Counted from the stretch's first letter, positions 52,604-62,185 are shown. The stretch: DNA of 63,324 bases from Fredinandcohnia humi (GCF_001439915.1 NZ_LMBW01000002.1:243324-306647), one strand, 5' to 3'. A program made the numbers and translations. The notes: a model not told the origin generated them from the letters alone.

Positions 52604-52999
52604 TTATTTCGCGTTCTCATCTGGTTGATGAATCCCAAAGATATTTCCTTCTGTATCAACATAATAGCCCTGCCACGCCATTCCAGGAAGTGCGTATTTT
52701 GGCATCGCTACCTTACCACCATTGGCGATGATTTTTTGCTCACTAGAATCGTAATCTTCCACACCCATTGTACAAGCATAGCCATTCAAAGGCTGGTTTG
52801 CTCCTGGAGGAGGACTCTGTCTTTGCATCAACGCTCCATTAATACCAAGTTCATTCGCATCACCCGTAACTGCTCCAAAATAAGGCATCCCCGCATAGTC
52901 AGTCCAATCTTCAAATTTCCAACCAAATACATCACCATAAAATGTTTTTGCTCGCTCCATATCATCTACATGAATTTCAAAATGTACTAATCTTCCCAT
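52604..52999 (-). CDS. VOC-family protein
   Basis: About 131 residues: VHFEIHVDDMERAKTFYGDVFGWKF (metal-type His and the helix), MPYFG, and GYYVDTEGNIFGIHQPDENA at the end. The start is best at ATG 52999 (AGGTGG 5 bp before). This group includes glyoxalase and bleomycin-resistance relatives. Second in order after the SRPBCC gene, from which it is separated by a hairpin. Confidence 0.8.
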   Translation of the reverse strand: MGRLVHFEIHVDDMERAKTFYGDVFGWKFEDWTDYAGMPYFGAVTGDANELGINGALMQRQSPPPGANQPLNGYACTMGVEDYDSSEQKIIANGGKVAMPKYALPGMAWQGYYVDTEGNIFGIHQPDENAK

Positions 53000-53030
53000 C
53001 ATATCCACCTACATTTTCATCAAATTTTGT

Positions 53031-53057
53031 CACCCTATGTAATTTCTACATAGGGTG
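53031..53057. other. Perfect hairpin between the SRPBCC and VOC genes
   Basis: CACCCTATGTA, ATTTC, TACATAGGGTG: 11-bp perfect arms and no T-tract on either side. It could be an operator, an attenuator or an mRNA-stability element for the minus-strand pair. Confidence 0.45.
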
Positions 53058-53096
53058 TTGCTATACCTCCTACATTCTTGGAATAAAGAGAAAAAG

Positions 53097-53555
53097 TTAT
53101 TCATTCGTTTCTAAATACCTTTTTAAAGCGTCCAAATCTTTTTCGCAGGCCTTTCTAAAGGTTCCTGCCATCAATTTACCGAAAAATTTAGCTATACCAG
53201 TCATTCCGTTGATTTCACCATTCAACGTAACGAACGTCTGTCCTTCTGTTGAAGCAAGTATGTATGTAAACAAAAATTCTCCTTTGCCTGTTGTTCCTTG
53301 TGTTCCATCGCAGCGAAGCACAATTTTATTTGGTTCATTAAGTTCAATCACTTCAAAATGTTCAGTAGCCTTAGTTCCAAACATCTTTCTTGTTTCTCTC
53401 CATTCACTTCCCACACTCATTTGTCCTTCATCTAACCGTTCTATTCCTACAAATCCTTGCAGCCATTGTTTAGCAGAATCCAGATCTAGTAACCCTTGAT
53501 ACACTTTGTGTTGAGATACACCGATTGTCTTTTTTACTTCAAATTGAATACTCAA
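53097..53555 (-). CDS. SRPBCC-domain protein
   Basis: About 152 residues from a TTG start at 53555 (GGGGGAAGG). A START-like fold: FEVKKTIGVSQHKVYQGLLD, then GSEWRETRKMFGTKATEHFEVIE and a C-terminal FRKACEKDLDALKRYLE helix. It probably binds a lipid-like ligand. Confidence 0.75.
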   Translation of the reverse strand: MSIQFEVKKTIGVSQHKVYQGLLDLDSAKQWLQGFVGIERLDEGQMSVGSEWRETRKMFGTKATEHFEVIELNEPNKIVLRCDGTQGTTGKGEFLFTYILASTEGQTFVTLNGEINGMTGIAKFFGKLMAGTFRKACEKDLDALKRYLETNE

Positions 53556-53676
53556 ACAACCTTCCCCCTTAGAACACATTTTTTTAAGTATATCACACAA
53601 AATTTCCGCAATTGACCGGATTTATTTTTGCGTTTATACTTCAAAAGATAAAACTTTTGGAAAAAGGAGGATACTG

Positions 53677-54060
53677 ATGAATACGTCAAACCCTTCTCTT
53701 AAAGAGATTGCAGTGTTATTTTTAAAATCAGTAGCATCAGGAAATGTTCGCGAAGCCTATCAGAAATATGTCATTTCTGATTTTTCTCACCACAACCCCT
53801 ATTTTCGTGGTGATGCAGAAAGTCTCATGCTCGCCATGGAGGAAAATGCAGCCCAAAACCCTCAGAAAATTTTTGAGGTGAAGATGGCAACTCAAGGCGA
53901 AGATAAGGTTACAGTATACTCACATATCAGACAAAATCTGGATGATCTCGGAGCAGTTGTTGTACATATCTTTCGCTTCCAAGACGACAAAATTGTTGAA
54001 TTATGGGATATTGGCCAACCAATACCAAAGAACTCTCCTAATGAGAATGGTATGTTTTAA
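53677..54060 (+). CDS. SnoaL/NTF2-like protein
   Basis: 127 residues: SLKEIAVLFLKSVASGNVREAYQKYVI, SDFSHHNPYFRG, VVVHIFRFQDDKIVELWDIGQP, the SnoaL-like polyketide-cyclase/NTF2 pattern. ATG 53677 after AAAAGGAGG. Substrate unknown. Confidence 0.8.
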   Translation: MNTSNPSLKEIAVLFLKSVASGNVREAYQKYVISDFSHHNPYFRGDAESLMLAMEENAAQNPQKIFEVKMATQGEDKVTVYSHIRQNLDDLGAVVVHIFRFQDDKIVELWDIGQPIPKNSPNENGMF

Positions 54061-54072
54061 TAGTTTCAAAAC

Positions 54073-54101
54073 AACAATAGCAGCCCTGAACGGACTGCTA
54101 T
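54073..54101. terminator. Terminator-like hairpin
   Basis: AATAGCAGCCC pairs with GGACTGCTAT between the SnoaL-like gene (+) and dctM (-). Confidence 0.5.
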
Positions 54102-54115
54102 ATTAATATACAAAT

Positions 54116-55384
54116 TCACATTAATAAATTCGGTAAAAACGTAGTTAAACTTGGGAACAATATATGTATTCCCATTGAAACTATCAATGCCAGTAGGAAT
54201 GGCCATAAATACTTAAAGGTTTCATGTATTTCTATTTTTAGAATACTAGTTGCTATAAATAAGCCAACTGCCAATGGAGGTGTTGCACCGCCGATAATCA
54301 GATTAATAAGAGTAACAACAGCGTATACTAGAGGGTCCATCCCAAGACCAACAGCTATCGGAAAAAATATTGGTGTTGTTAATAGTACTATAGCATTTGT
54401 TTCCATAAACATTCCTAGTATCAGAATTATCAATTGAATAACAATGATAATCATTATGGGACTACTAATCATTGATAACAAAGTTTCACTTATTTTTTGA
54501 GGTATTTGTTCAGAACTTATGATCCATCCAAATGGACTCGATACTGCTATTATAAAGAGAATCATTACGCTAGAAACTACTACTTTTTTTAAGACAATAG
54601 GAAAATCCCTTATTTTAAGTTCTTTGTAAACAAAAACAGCTAAAATAAACGCATAAATTGTTCCAATAGCAGCAGCTTCTGTTGGTGTGAAAATACCTAA
54701 TATGATTCCTCCCATAATAATTATTGGGGTAAGGAGAGGTAAAATAGCACCTTTAAACGATTCCCAAACTTCACGTAATTCAAATGAACTACTTTTTTCA
54801 TAGCCTAACTTTTTGGCCATTAAAATCGCCGTAATTCCTAAAATTATTGCAGTAATTATTCCGGGAATGGCTCCTGCCAATAATAACCTTCCAATTGACT
54901 CACCACTAGTAACACCAAATATGACCATTACAAGACTTGGTGGAATTAATATTCCTAAGCCTCCTGAGGTAGCAATAACCGAAGCCGTAAAACCTTTTGC
55001 ATAATTTCTTTTCACCATCTCAGGTCCCATAATAGACCCGATAGCAGCAACCGTTGCAGCCCCAGATCCAGACACAGCGCCGAAGAAAGCACTCGAGGCC
55101 ACTGTTACAACTCCAAATCCACCTTTAACAAAACCTATTAAACTATCCGCAAAACGAGTAAGCCTTTTTGTACTCCCCTTCTCCATTAAAACCCCAGCAA
55201 ATACAAACAAAGGAAGTGCTAACAACGGAAATGAATCAACACCTGCAATCATTCTTTGAAGAACAATCGAAATTGGAAAAGTACTTTCAAAAATGATATA
55301 TACTAATACACTTAGTCCAATCGAAAAAGCAACGGGAACACCGATAAAAATAAATAGTAATAAACTACCAAATAAAAGTGTCAA
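54116..55384 (-). CDS. dctM: TRAP transporter large permease
   Basis: 423 residues from TTG 55384 (GGAGGGGGG). About 11-12 membrane helices; conserved TRAP-M blocks GVLMEKGSTKRLTRFADSL, GAVSGSGAATVAAIGSIMGPEMVKR, GGLGILIPPSLVMVIFGV and GGATPPLAVGLFI. Carries Na+-coupled import with DctQ and the DctP binding protein. Confidence 0.85.
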   Translation of the reverse strand: MTLLFGSLLLFIFIGVPVAFSIGLSVLVYIIFESTFPISIVLQRMIAGVDSFPLLALPLFVFAGVLMEKGSTKRLTRFADSLIGFVKGGFGVVTVASSAFFGAVSGSGAATVAAIGSIMGPEMVKRNYAKGFTASVIATSGGLGILIPPSLVMVIFGVTSGESIGRLLLAGAIPGIITAIILGITAILMAKKLGYEKSSSFELREVWESFKGAILPLLTPIIIMGGIILGIFTPTEAAAIGTIYAFILAVFVYKELKIRDFPIVLKKVVVSSVMILFIIAVSSPFGWIISSEQIPQKISETLLSMISSPIMIIIVIQLIILILGMFMETNAIVLLTTPIFFPIAVGLGMDPLVYAVVTLINLIIGGATPPLAVGLFIATSILKIEIHETFKYLWPFLLALIVSMGIHILFPSLTTFLPNLLM

Positions 55385-55423
55385 TATTCTTCCCCCCTCC
55401 AATAACACAAACACACCAATGAA

Positions 55424-55942
55424 CTATATGTGCTTTATGTCGTTGGAAATTTCACTAGAAGTATTTTGTTCGTTTGAAAATATTTGTTTTATATTATCGA
55501 TACAATCCAATAACATGAAAAATACAATAAATACGCCTGCAAAAGGAAAAATTCCGTATATAAAGCTCATCGGGATTTTTAATGAAATTGACCCCACATC
55601 CAAATTTGAAATTAAGTAATCATATGAGAAAATGGAGATAACTACCACAAACGTAATACACAATAAATTTACTAATAAATCCATACACTTCTTTATCCTA
55701 TGTGGTAATAGATCTACTAAAAATCCTACCCTAATGTGTTCCTTCTCTGCGGATAATACAGCCGTTCCTACAAAAACTATCCAAACAAGTGAATATCGAG
55801 TAAATTCATCACCCCAAAAAAAGGTAATATTAAATACATATCTTAATACAACCTGTAAAAATACAACAATTGTAAATTGTAATAATAGAATGTAAGTGAG
55901 GTAGTCTAAAAACTTTACTAAAATATTTTTAAGTCTTAACAC
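55424..55942 (-). CDS. dctQ: TRAP transporter small permease
   Basis: 172 residues, four helices, with the DctQ blocks FLQVVLRYVFNITFFWGDEFTRYSLVWIVFVGTAVL and SAEKEHIRVGFLVDLLP. It lies 39 bp before dctM and 136 bp after dctP; a perfect stem-loop (56016-56051) sits in that gap. Confidence 0.85.
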   Translation of the reverse strand: MLRLKNILVKFLDYLTYILLLQFTIVVFLQVVLRYVFNITFFWGDEFTRYSLVWIVFVGTAVLSAEKEHIRVGFLVDLLPHRIKKCMDLLVNLLCITFVVVISIFSYDYLISNLDVGSISLKIPMSFIYGIFPFAGVFIVFFMLLDCIDNIKQIFSNEQNTSSEISNDIKHI

Positions 55943-56015
55943 CCTTTACACACCCCCTAATAATTTGAAGCATTAAATTAGAAAAACATTTTTTCGAATG
56001 ATGTATGTAATTTAC

Positions 56016-56051
56016 CTTTGGAGACTCAAAGCATAACGTGAGTCTCCAAAG
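56016..56051 (-). other. Stem-loop between dctP and dctQ
   Basis: CTTTGGAGACTC and GAGTCTCCAAAG are perfect 12-bp arms around a 12-base loop, with no T-tract. The position parallels the ehuB-ehuC terminator; it may stabilise the dctP message or lower expression of the membrane genes. Confidence 0.55.
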
Positions 56052-56078
56052 AGGTTATCGGGTTCTAATTTTAATTAC

Positions 56079-57095
56079 CTAATTTCGATACTCATTAATT
56101 GCATTGAGCATCTCTTCGCCAAATCGATCTTTCGCATTATCCCAAACTGGTTGAACGGCTTGTTGGAATTCCTTCTTGTCAACTTCATTAATTTTAACCC
56201 CTTCATCTTCTAGCTTTTGAAGAAGTTCCTTTTCTAGTTCAGTATTTTTTTCACGTTGAATATCTTGGAATTTTATCGCATTTTTCTCAATCACTTCTTG
56301 ATATTCTGGTTTTAGGCTATTCCAAACATCTAAGTTCATAACCATTGGGGCTCCATTCCAAATATGTCCAGATAAGCTTAAATAATCTTGAACCTCCTGG
56401 AATTTAAAATTATATATAAGGGAAACAGGATTTTCCTGCCCATCAACAGTCCCTTGTTGTAAAGCGGTATATAATTCTGGTAATGCTATAGGCGTTGCAC
56501 TTGCATTTAGGGTTTGAAATGTTTCAATCCTCATATCTGACTCTGCAACACGAAATTTGATACCTTTTAAATCTTTTACCTTTTCAATTGGTCGAACATT
56601 ATTTGTAAAATGTCGATAGCCATTTTCCCAAAAAGCAAGTACCTTAAATCCTTTTTCCTCGGCACCCTTTTTTATTAAATCACCAACTTTTCCGTCCACC
56701 GCAGCATATGCACTTTCTCTAGTTGGAAAGGCAAATGGTAATTCATCGATTGCCAATCCTGAATCATATACTTCAAATATTGCGATAGCTAAAGCCAGTT
56801 GCATTTCGATTGCTCCAGATCTTACCTGATCAATTGTTTGGTGTTCACTTCCGAGGACACCATCCGCATGAACCTCAACTTTAACCTTACCATTTGTTTC
56901 TTTTTCCACAGCATCAGCAAACTCTGTTAAAGTTTTTGGAATCAAATCTGAACTTGGAGAAGCTGAAGCAATTTTTAATACCGTAACATCATCTTCTTCT
57001 GCCGCACCTCCTGAGGAAGATGAATTTCCACATGCAGTACTAACAATTAACGTAATTGCTAGAATCATAGTTAATAGCAGTTTTTTTAGTTTCAT
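56079..57095 (-). CDS. dctP: TRAP transporter solute-binding lipoprotein
   Basis: 338 residues with a lipobox (VSTACGN, Cys22). The DctP fold shows IKFRVAESDMRIETFQTLNASATPIALPELYTALQQGTVDGQENP, whose Arg binds the ligand carboxylate. FWENGYRHFTNNVRPI is also typical. So the substrate is an organic acid, probably a sugar or hydroxy acid. Last but two in the operon. Confidence 0.85.
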   Translation of the reverse strand: MKLKKLLLTMILAITLIVSTACGNSSSSGGAAEEDDVTVLKIASASPSSDLIPKTLTEFADAVEKETNGKVKVEVHADGVLGSEHQTIDQVRSGAIEMQLALAIAIFEVYDSGLAIDELPFAFPTRESAYAAVDGKVGDLIKKGAEEKGFKVLAFWENGYRHFTNNVRPIEKVKDLKGIKFRVAESDMRIETFQTLNASATPIALPELYTALQQGTVDGQENPVSLIYNFKFQEVQDYLSLSGHIWNGAPMVMNLDVWNSLKPEYQEVIEKNAIKFQDIQREKNTELEKELLQKLEDEGVKINEVDKKEFQQAVQPVWDNAKDRFGEEMLNAINEYRN

Positions 57096-57131
57096 ATTGG
57101 CCTCCGTTTTGTTATATTTTTTTATTTCAGA

Positions 57132-57917
57132 TTACAATGACTTAAGTAACGATATATTTTCTGAAAAGCCTTGACTTAAAATCTGTCTGTCTGTACCGCT
57201 TGTGACAATTCTACATCCCTTAACAATCCACTCTTTAGCCTCTTTGACTATTTGTTCAGTATTACTATCTAGAATAACTCTTACAACTTCTGTGTTTTTT
57301 TCTCTTGCTAGTTTCGTTATCTCAGATAATTTAGATTTCACGTTGGGATGATCAATTTGGTCCGGTAATCCAAGGGATACAGATAGGTCAAAAACACCTA
57401 ATACGATTGCATCAATACCGTCTACAGATAGAATTTCTTCGATATTCGAAATTCCTTCTGGGCTTTCAATTAGTAGCCATACCATTGTTTCTTGGTTTGA
57501 CCACTTCACATAATCAGACCATTGAAATATTCCGTGACCAGTTGAACGGGTTAGCGGACATGCTCCCCGAAATCCATCTGGATAAAATTTTGCAGCTTTT
57601 ACTATTTCCTCTGCCTCACCCTTTGTAGATACACCTGGCACAAGGATTCCCATGGCTCCAGCATCAAGAGCTTTTAATATTCCCGTCTTATTATCATCAG
57701 GTAGTCTTATAAACGGAGATGCCCCTCCCAATTCAATGGCTCGAAAAATGGAGACTACAGTTTCAATTCCGAAAGATCCATGTTCAGTATCAACCATTAC
57801 AAAATCAAAACCTGCATAGGAAGCTAGTTCAGCAGCATCAGGTGACGACATTTGCACCCAAGTTCCAAAAGCAACATTATTCTTTGCTAACGCTTCTTTC
57901 ACTTTATTTTTTTTCAT
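57132..57917 (-). CDS. HpcH/HpaI-family class II aldolase
   Basis: 261 residues. Active-site blocks of the HpaI family: MVDTEHGSFG (His), FIRLPDDN (Arg), LIESPEGISNIEEI (metal Glu) and GVFDLSVSLG (metal Asp). It should cleave a 4-hydroxy-2-keto acid into pyruvate and an aldehyde. 36 bp upstream of dctP. Confidence 0.85.
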   Translation of the reverse strand: MKKNKVKEALAKNNVAFGTWVQMSSPDAAELASYAGFDFVMVDTEHGSFGIETVVSIFRAIELGGASPFIRLPDDNKTGILKALDAGAMGILVPGVSTKGEAEEIVKAAKFYPDGFRGACPLTRSTGHGIFQWSDYVKWSNQETMVWLLIESPEGISNIEEILSVDGIDAIVLGVFDLSVSLGLPDQIDHPNVKSKLSEITKLAREKNTEVVRVILDSNTEQIVKEAKEWIVKGCRIVTSGTDRQILSQGFSENISLLKSL

Positions 57918-57993
57918 ACGAACACCTCCTTACCTGCAATATGTTTGGTTATTTAGAATATACAGAAAAATTAATTTAAAAAAATACAGGTCT

Positions 57994-58872
57994 TTAAATT
58001 AACTTATTTTTTAACGTTCCAATCTTGTCAATCGTAACCTCTATTTCATCACCAGGTTTTAGCCATTCTTGTTCGTTTTCTGGATATCCTAAAATAACCC
58101 CTTCTGGTGTCCCAGTGAAAATGAGGTCGCCAGGTTTTAGAGTCATATGTTTCGAAATGTAGCTAATAATAGTTGCACAATTAAAAATCATATGTTTGGT
58201 ATTAGAGGATTGACGAATTTCTCCATTCACTTTACATGCTATATCTAAATTGGTTGGATCAATACTGTGTGCTGTCACAACATATGGTCCAACAGGAGCA
58301 AAACCATCTAAGGATTTTCCAAGTAACCATTGGCTAGATGTAAACTGTAAATCTCTTACAGATAAATCATTACCTACACTATAGCCAAATACCGATGATA
58401 GAGCTTCACTTTCATCAACATCCTTTATTTCCTTGCCTATTACAATTACTAACTCCGCCTCATAGTCAAATTTTCCACCTACCTTAGGTAGTGATATGAT
58501 TTCATTTTGTGCTGCTAATGCATTGTTAAATTTGTTAAATAAAACAGGTGTCTCCGGAACATCTACGTTTTTTGCCTCTTCAATATGACTAAGATAATTT
58601 AATCCTACACAAACAATCTTTTCGGGATTTGAAACGGCAGGAAGATATTCAATTTCTTCCTCATTTACTAGTAATGATGCTAGATCCTCATTAATTGCAC
58701 GATCAACTATTTTTTGAATACCAGTTATATCACTACTTTTTATTACTTCATCTAGACTATTTGGAATTTCTTCTTCAAACCTCTTCGCAGCTTTTTTAAT
58801 ATCAAGTACCCCTTGTTCGAGCTTCAACCCGATACCAAGCTCACCTTTTAAAACATAATTTAATAATTTCAT
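57994..58872 (-). CDS. Fumarylacetoacetate-hydrolase-family protein
   Basis: 292 residues from ATG 58872 (GGAGG site); a longer ORF to 58905 lacks one. Family blocks: CVGLNYLSHIEEAKN, KFDYEAELVIVIGKE (metal Glu), GYSVGNDLSVRDLQ, WLLGKSLDGFAPVGPYVV and FTGTPEGVILGYP. Members hydrolyse 2,4-diketo-acids or hydrate/decarboxylate 2-oxo acids. With the HpaI aldolase it suits a sugar-acid route, but the exact reaction is open. Confidence 0.8.
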   Translation of the reverse strand: MKLLNYVLKGELGIGLKLEQGVLDIKKAAKRFEEEIPNSLDEVIKSSDITGIQKIVDRAINEDLASLLVNEEEIEYLPAVSNPEKIVCVGLNYLSHIEEAKNVDVPETPVLFNKFNNALAAQNEIISLPKVGGKFDYEAELVIVIGKEIKDVDESEALSSVFGYSVGNDLSVRDLQFTSSQWLLGKSLDGFAPVGPYVVTAHSIDPTNLDIACKVNGEIRQSSNTKHMIFNCATIISYISKHMTLKPGDLIFTGTPEGVILGYPENEQEWLKPGDEIEVTIDKIGTLKNKLI

Positions 58873-58923
58873 ATACTTTATCCTCCAATTTTGATTGTCA
58901 CTCAATGTTCACCCTATGTAACT

Positions 58924-60000
58924 TCACTTTGTAGAAACTTGATAAAATGGCTTAATTAAACCTTCGTCTAAATCCATCGCTTCAGAAAACGCTATCAATT
59001 CTTCAATAACTGAGATTGGAAGATTTACTCCACCGGATACGTTTTTTTCCTTTCGACGGAACTCTAATTCACCTGGTAAATATACTTCCTCTACTCCCTC
59101 TGCTAACTTTGAACTTTTTATAAATTGAATATAGTTGCTAACTTTGGATTTAAAAGTAGTCGGATCCATAAATGCGTCAATTCGGATTCCTAAAAAGAAA
59201 TGACTAACATTACTTGGTGTATTGTGTAATACTTTAATATCTGACCCAATTGCTCCATCACTTAATAATGCAGATAAAACCTCAATAATAACAGATAATC
59301 CATAGCCTTTTGGTCCCCCTACAGGGAATAATGAACCACCATTTACTACCTCATCTGGATTTCTAGTTGGCTGACCACTCGAATTAACTGCCCAACCCTC
59401 TGGTATCAGCTCTCCTTTACTTTTTGCATTTAAAATTTTCCCAAATGGAACAGTACTTGTAGCCATATCTAAAATAATAGGTGCTTCTTTATCAGTAGGA
59501 ATTGCAATGGAAATAGGATTATTACCAACCCTTGTCTCAGCCCCACCCGGAGCAGGCATAATAGGCGGAACATTACTAGCAGAAATACCAATTATGTTAT
59601 GTTCTTGTAGGTGATTTGCCCAATATGCAGCCGCTCCGAAATGATTGCTATTACGTACAGAAATAGCAACTATTTCAGTTTCTTTTATCTTCTCAAGAAT
59701 TAGGTCAACAGCTTTTTGAGAAACTACCTGCCCTAAACCATTTCCACCATCTAATAAAGCTGTACTTTTTGTTTCCTTCACTATCTTTATTTGTGGATTA
59801 GATTCAAAGGCAGTTTCTTGTAAACATTTTAAATATAATGGTAGTCTCATAACACCATGACTACTTATTCCATTTAGATCTGCATCAACCAATGATTTAG
59901 CTGTAATCAATGCATCTCTTTCGGGTATATTTTGTTTTTTTAGTATTTCTGTACAAAGTGCTTCTACATCTTCTGATTGAATATTGCTAGTATTAGTCAT
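58924..60000 (-). CDS. Ldh-family (malate/lactate/ureidoglycolate) dehydrogenase
   Basis: 358 residues of the NAD(P)-dependent Ldh2/MDH2 family: LNGISSHGVMRLPLYL, NSNHFGAAAYWANHL (catalytic His), TRVGNNPISIAIPTDK, LDMATSTVPFGKI and PVGGPKGYGLSVIIEVLSALLSD. It likely oxidises a 2-hydroxy acid to the 2-keto acid for the next steps. Second gene in the operon. Confidence 0.85.
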   Translation of the reverse strand: MTNTSNIQSEDVEALCTEILKKQNIPERDALITAKSLVDADLNGISSHGVMRLPLYLKCLQETAFESNPQIKIVKETKSTALLDGGNGLGQVVSQKAVDLILEKIKETEIVAISVRNSNHFGAAAYWANHLQEHNIIGISASNVPPIMPAPGGAETRVGNNPISIAIPTDKEAPIILDMATSTVPFGKILNAKSKGELIPEGWAVNSSGQPTRNPDEVVNGGSLFPVGGPKGYGLSVIIEVLSALLSDGAIGSDIKVLHNTPSNVSHFFLGIRIDAFMDPTTFKSKVSNYIQFIKSSKLAEGVEEVYLPGELEFRRKEKNVSGGVNLPISVIEELIAFSEAMDLDEGLIKPFYQVSTK

Positions 60001-60053
60001 ATCCCATTACCCCTTTATCAAAAATATATATTTGTTATTTAAAATAACCCTTA

Positions 60054-60701
60054 TTAAATCCCATCTTGTTCAATAAAAGATATCAATGCTTTTTCTAAAT
60101 GGGTTTTTACTACTTGATTAACATCACCTTCTTCTAATGCTAAGATTATTTCACCATGTTCCTTCATTACTTCTTCTCTTCTAGTTGTATTTCCATATTT
60201 AATACCTAGTCGAAGCATTGTATCGGAGAGTCGATCAGAAATATCTTTAATTCGACTATTATTGGTATGTTCATACAGTGTTCTGTGAAAATCATAGTCT
60301 AATGCCATAAAATCAATATCGCTTTGTTCGTCAGAGTCCGCCTTCATTTTCGATAAATTTCTTTTTAATTTTGCGATACAGTCACTACAATCTGGGAGAC
60401 TTTGTATCTTCTTTGCAAGGTTAGGTTCAATTAATAACCTTAGTTCAAAAATCTCTTTTACATCTTCATGTGTAATCGTTTTTACATACTTTCCTTTGTA
60501 CGGTATAGAGTAAACCCATCCTTCAGCTTCTAAAGTTTGAATAGCTTCACGAAAAGGAGTTCTACTAACATTGAATTTTTCTTGTACATATTGCTCCGTA
60601 ATCATTTCATTATCTTTTAAAATTCCTGTTATGATAGCATTTTTCAAAATAGTATAGGCTTGTTCTTTTAAAGAATTTGGCATAACAAGGTTTAATTTCA
60701 T
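60054..60701 (-). CDS. FadR-type GntR regulator
   Basis: 216 residues from ATG 60701 (AAAGGTGAT). An N-terminal GntR HTH (YVQEKFNVSRTPFREAIQTLEAEGWV) and a C-terminal FCD domain with metal-type residues (DYDFHRTLYEHTNN). It heads the Ldh-FAH-HpaI-TRAP operon and likely represses it until the acid appears. An AT-rich run of TATATTATATATTGTATATT type lies at 60725-60770, the likely operator. Confidence 0.85.
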   Translation of the reverse strand: MKLNLVMPNSLKEQAYTILKNAIITGILKDNEMITEQYVQEKFNVSRTPFREAIQTLEAEGWVYSIPYKGKYVKTITHEDVKEIFELRLLIEPNLAKKIQSLPDCSDCIAKLKRNLSKMKADSDEQSDIDFMALDYDFHRTLYEHTNNSRIKDISDRLSDTMLRLGIKYGNTTRREEVMKEHGEIILALEEGDVNQVVKTHLEKALISFIEQDGI

Positions 60702-60865
60702 AGCAATCACCTTTTCCACTTTTTTACATAATATATTATATATTGTATATTCCATATAATATATGCTAATGATTAAATAATCAACCTTTTTTTTATTTTC
60801 TGATAATAGTGTTTGATAATTAGCTTTCTTCTATTTTTTTCTATTAGATTTTTCCCGTAAGACTG

Positions 60866-60900
60866 AAAAAAAAGTAGCCAACGTTGAAGGCTACTTTTTT
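60866..60900. terminator. Terminator of the purine permease gene
   Basis: AAAAAAAGTAGCC, loop, GGCTACTTTTTT; perfect arms ending on the permease stop. Confidence 0.85.
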
Positions 60901-62185
60901 AAAACACATACTGAATCACAAAATTACTAATAAACAAAATCGCGATCATATAAAGTGCGGGATGAATTTCCTTCCCTTTCCCCATCAACAACTTCATTAA
61001 AGGATATAAAATAAAGCCAATCGCCATGCCGTCCGCAATGCTATATGTTAACGGAATCAACACAATAATTAGAAGTGCAGGAAAGCTTTCCGTAAAATCA
61101 TCCATCGAAATGTTCACGATATTTTGCAGCATTAGAACCCCGATCAAAATTAAAATTGGTGAAACCGCGCTTGCGGGAACCATTTTAATCACTGGAATAA
61201 ATAAAATGGAAACTAAAAACATAACCCCTGTTACAATACTGGTTAGTCCTGTTCTTCCTCCAGCCGTAATTCCTGCAGCTGTTTCAACAGACGCAACTGT
61301 TGGACTTGTTCCAAAGACTCCGGAAGATAAAACGGAAACAGCAGTAGCTTGTAGTGATTTTTTACTACTTTCCGGACGTTTTAACATCTTACTATGTCCA
61401 TGAATCAAGCCAATGTTTTCAAAAACAAGAACCATCGCTAATGAAATGGATGTTAACCAAAAGACGATATTGCCTGCTGCTCCCCATGATAATTGGCCGA
61501 ACACACCAAAGTACTGCTGAAAATCAGGTGTCGTAAAGGAAAGCCCTTCAGAACCGGATCCACCAAACCAAATCGATAATACCGATGTTATCAAAATACT
61601 TAATAAAAGGTTACCGGGTACATTTTTAATAAATAATAATACCGTAATGATTAAGCCTATAAATGTTATTATGACAGTTGGACTACTTAAATCTCCTATC
61701 GCAAGCAAAGTGTGCTCAGAGCTTGTGATGATACCAGCATTATCAAACCCAATTAAAATTAATAAAATTCCGATTCCAATTGTAATTGCTTCTTTTAAGG
61801 AATTCGGGATCGATGATGTTATCACTTTAGCCAAAGGTGTAAATACAATCACAATGAAGATCAGACCTGAAACGAATACCATCGCTAGCGCTTCCTGCCA
61901 CTTAAATCCTCCAGATTGCACGATTGTGTAAGTAAACATCGCGTTAAGACCCATTCCAGGAATGAGGAGAATTGGAGTGTTACTCCAAAATCCGATAATT
62001 ACACAACCTACAAAACTAGTTAAGATGGTTGCGATGATTCCCGCTTCCATCGGGATCCCCGCTACTGCCAAAATTGTTGCATTCACAATAATAATATAGA
62101 CCACAGTTATATAAGAAATGAGTCCTGCGGAAAATTCTTTTCCAATTGTAGTTCCATGTTGTTTTAAGTTAAAAAATCGTTCCAT
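60899..62185 (-). CDS. NCS2-family purine permease
   Basis: 428 residues from ATG 62185 (AAAGGTGATT); the ORF extends 43 codons upstream but lacks a ribosome site there and crosses the divergent promoter. About 12-13 helices with AzgA/PbuG-type blocks: GLISYITVVYIIIVNATILA, PILLIPGMGLNAMFTYTIV, TSPTVASVETAAGITAGGRTGL and SIADGMAIGFILYPLMK. A guanine/hypoxanthine or adenine H+ symporter. Likely regulated by the divergent LysR gene rather than a purine riboswitch, since none was seen. Confidence 0.85.
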   Translation of the reverse strand: MERFFNLKQHGTTIGKEFSAGLISYITVVYIIIVNATILAVAGIPMEAGIIATILTSFVGCVIIGFWSNTPILLIPGMGLNAMFTYTIVQSGGFKWQEALAMVFVSGLIFIVIVFTPLAKVITSSIPNSLKEAITIGIGILLILIGFDNAGIITSSEHTLLAIGDLSSPTVIITFIGLIITVLLFIKNVPGNLLLSILITSVLSIWFGGSGSEGLSFTTPDFQQYFGVFGQLSWGAAGNIVFWLTSISLAMVLVFENIGLIHGHSKMLKRPESSKKSLQATAVSVLSSGVFGTSPTVASVETAAGITAGGRTGLTSIVTGVMFLVSILFIPVIKMVPASAVSPILILIGVLMLQNIVNISMDDFTESFPALLIIVLIPLTYSIADGMAIGFILYPLMKLLMGKGKEIHPALYMIAILFISNFVIQYVF

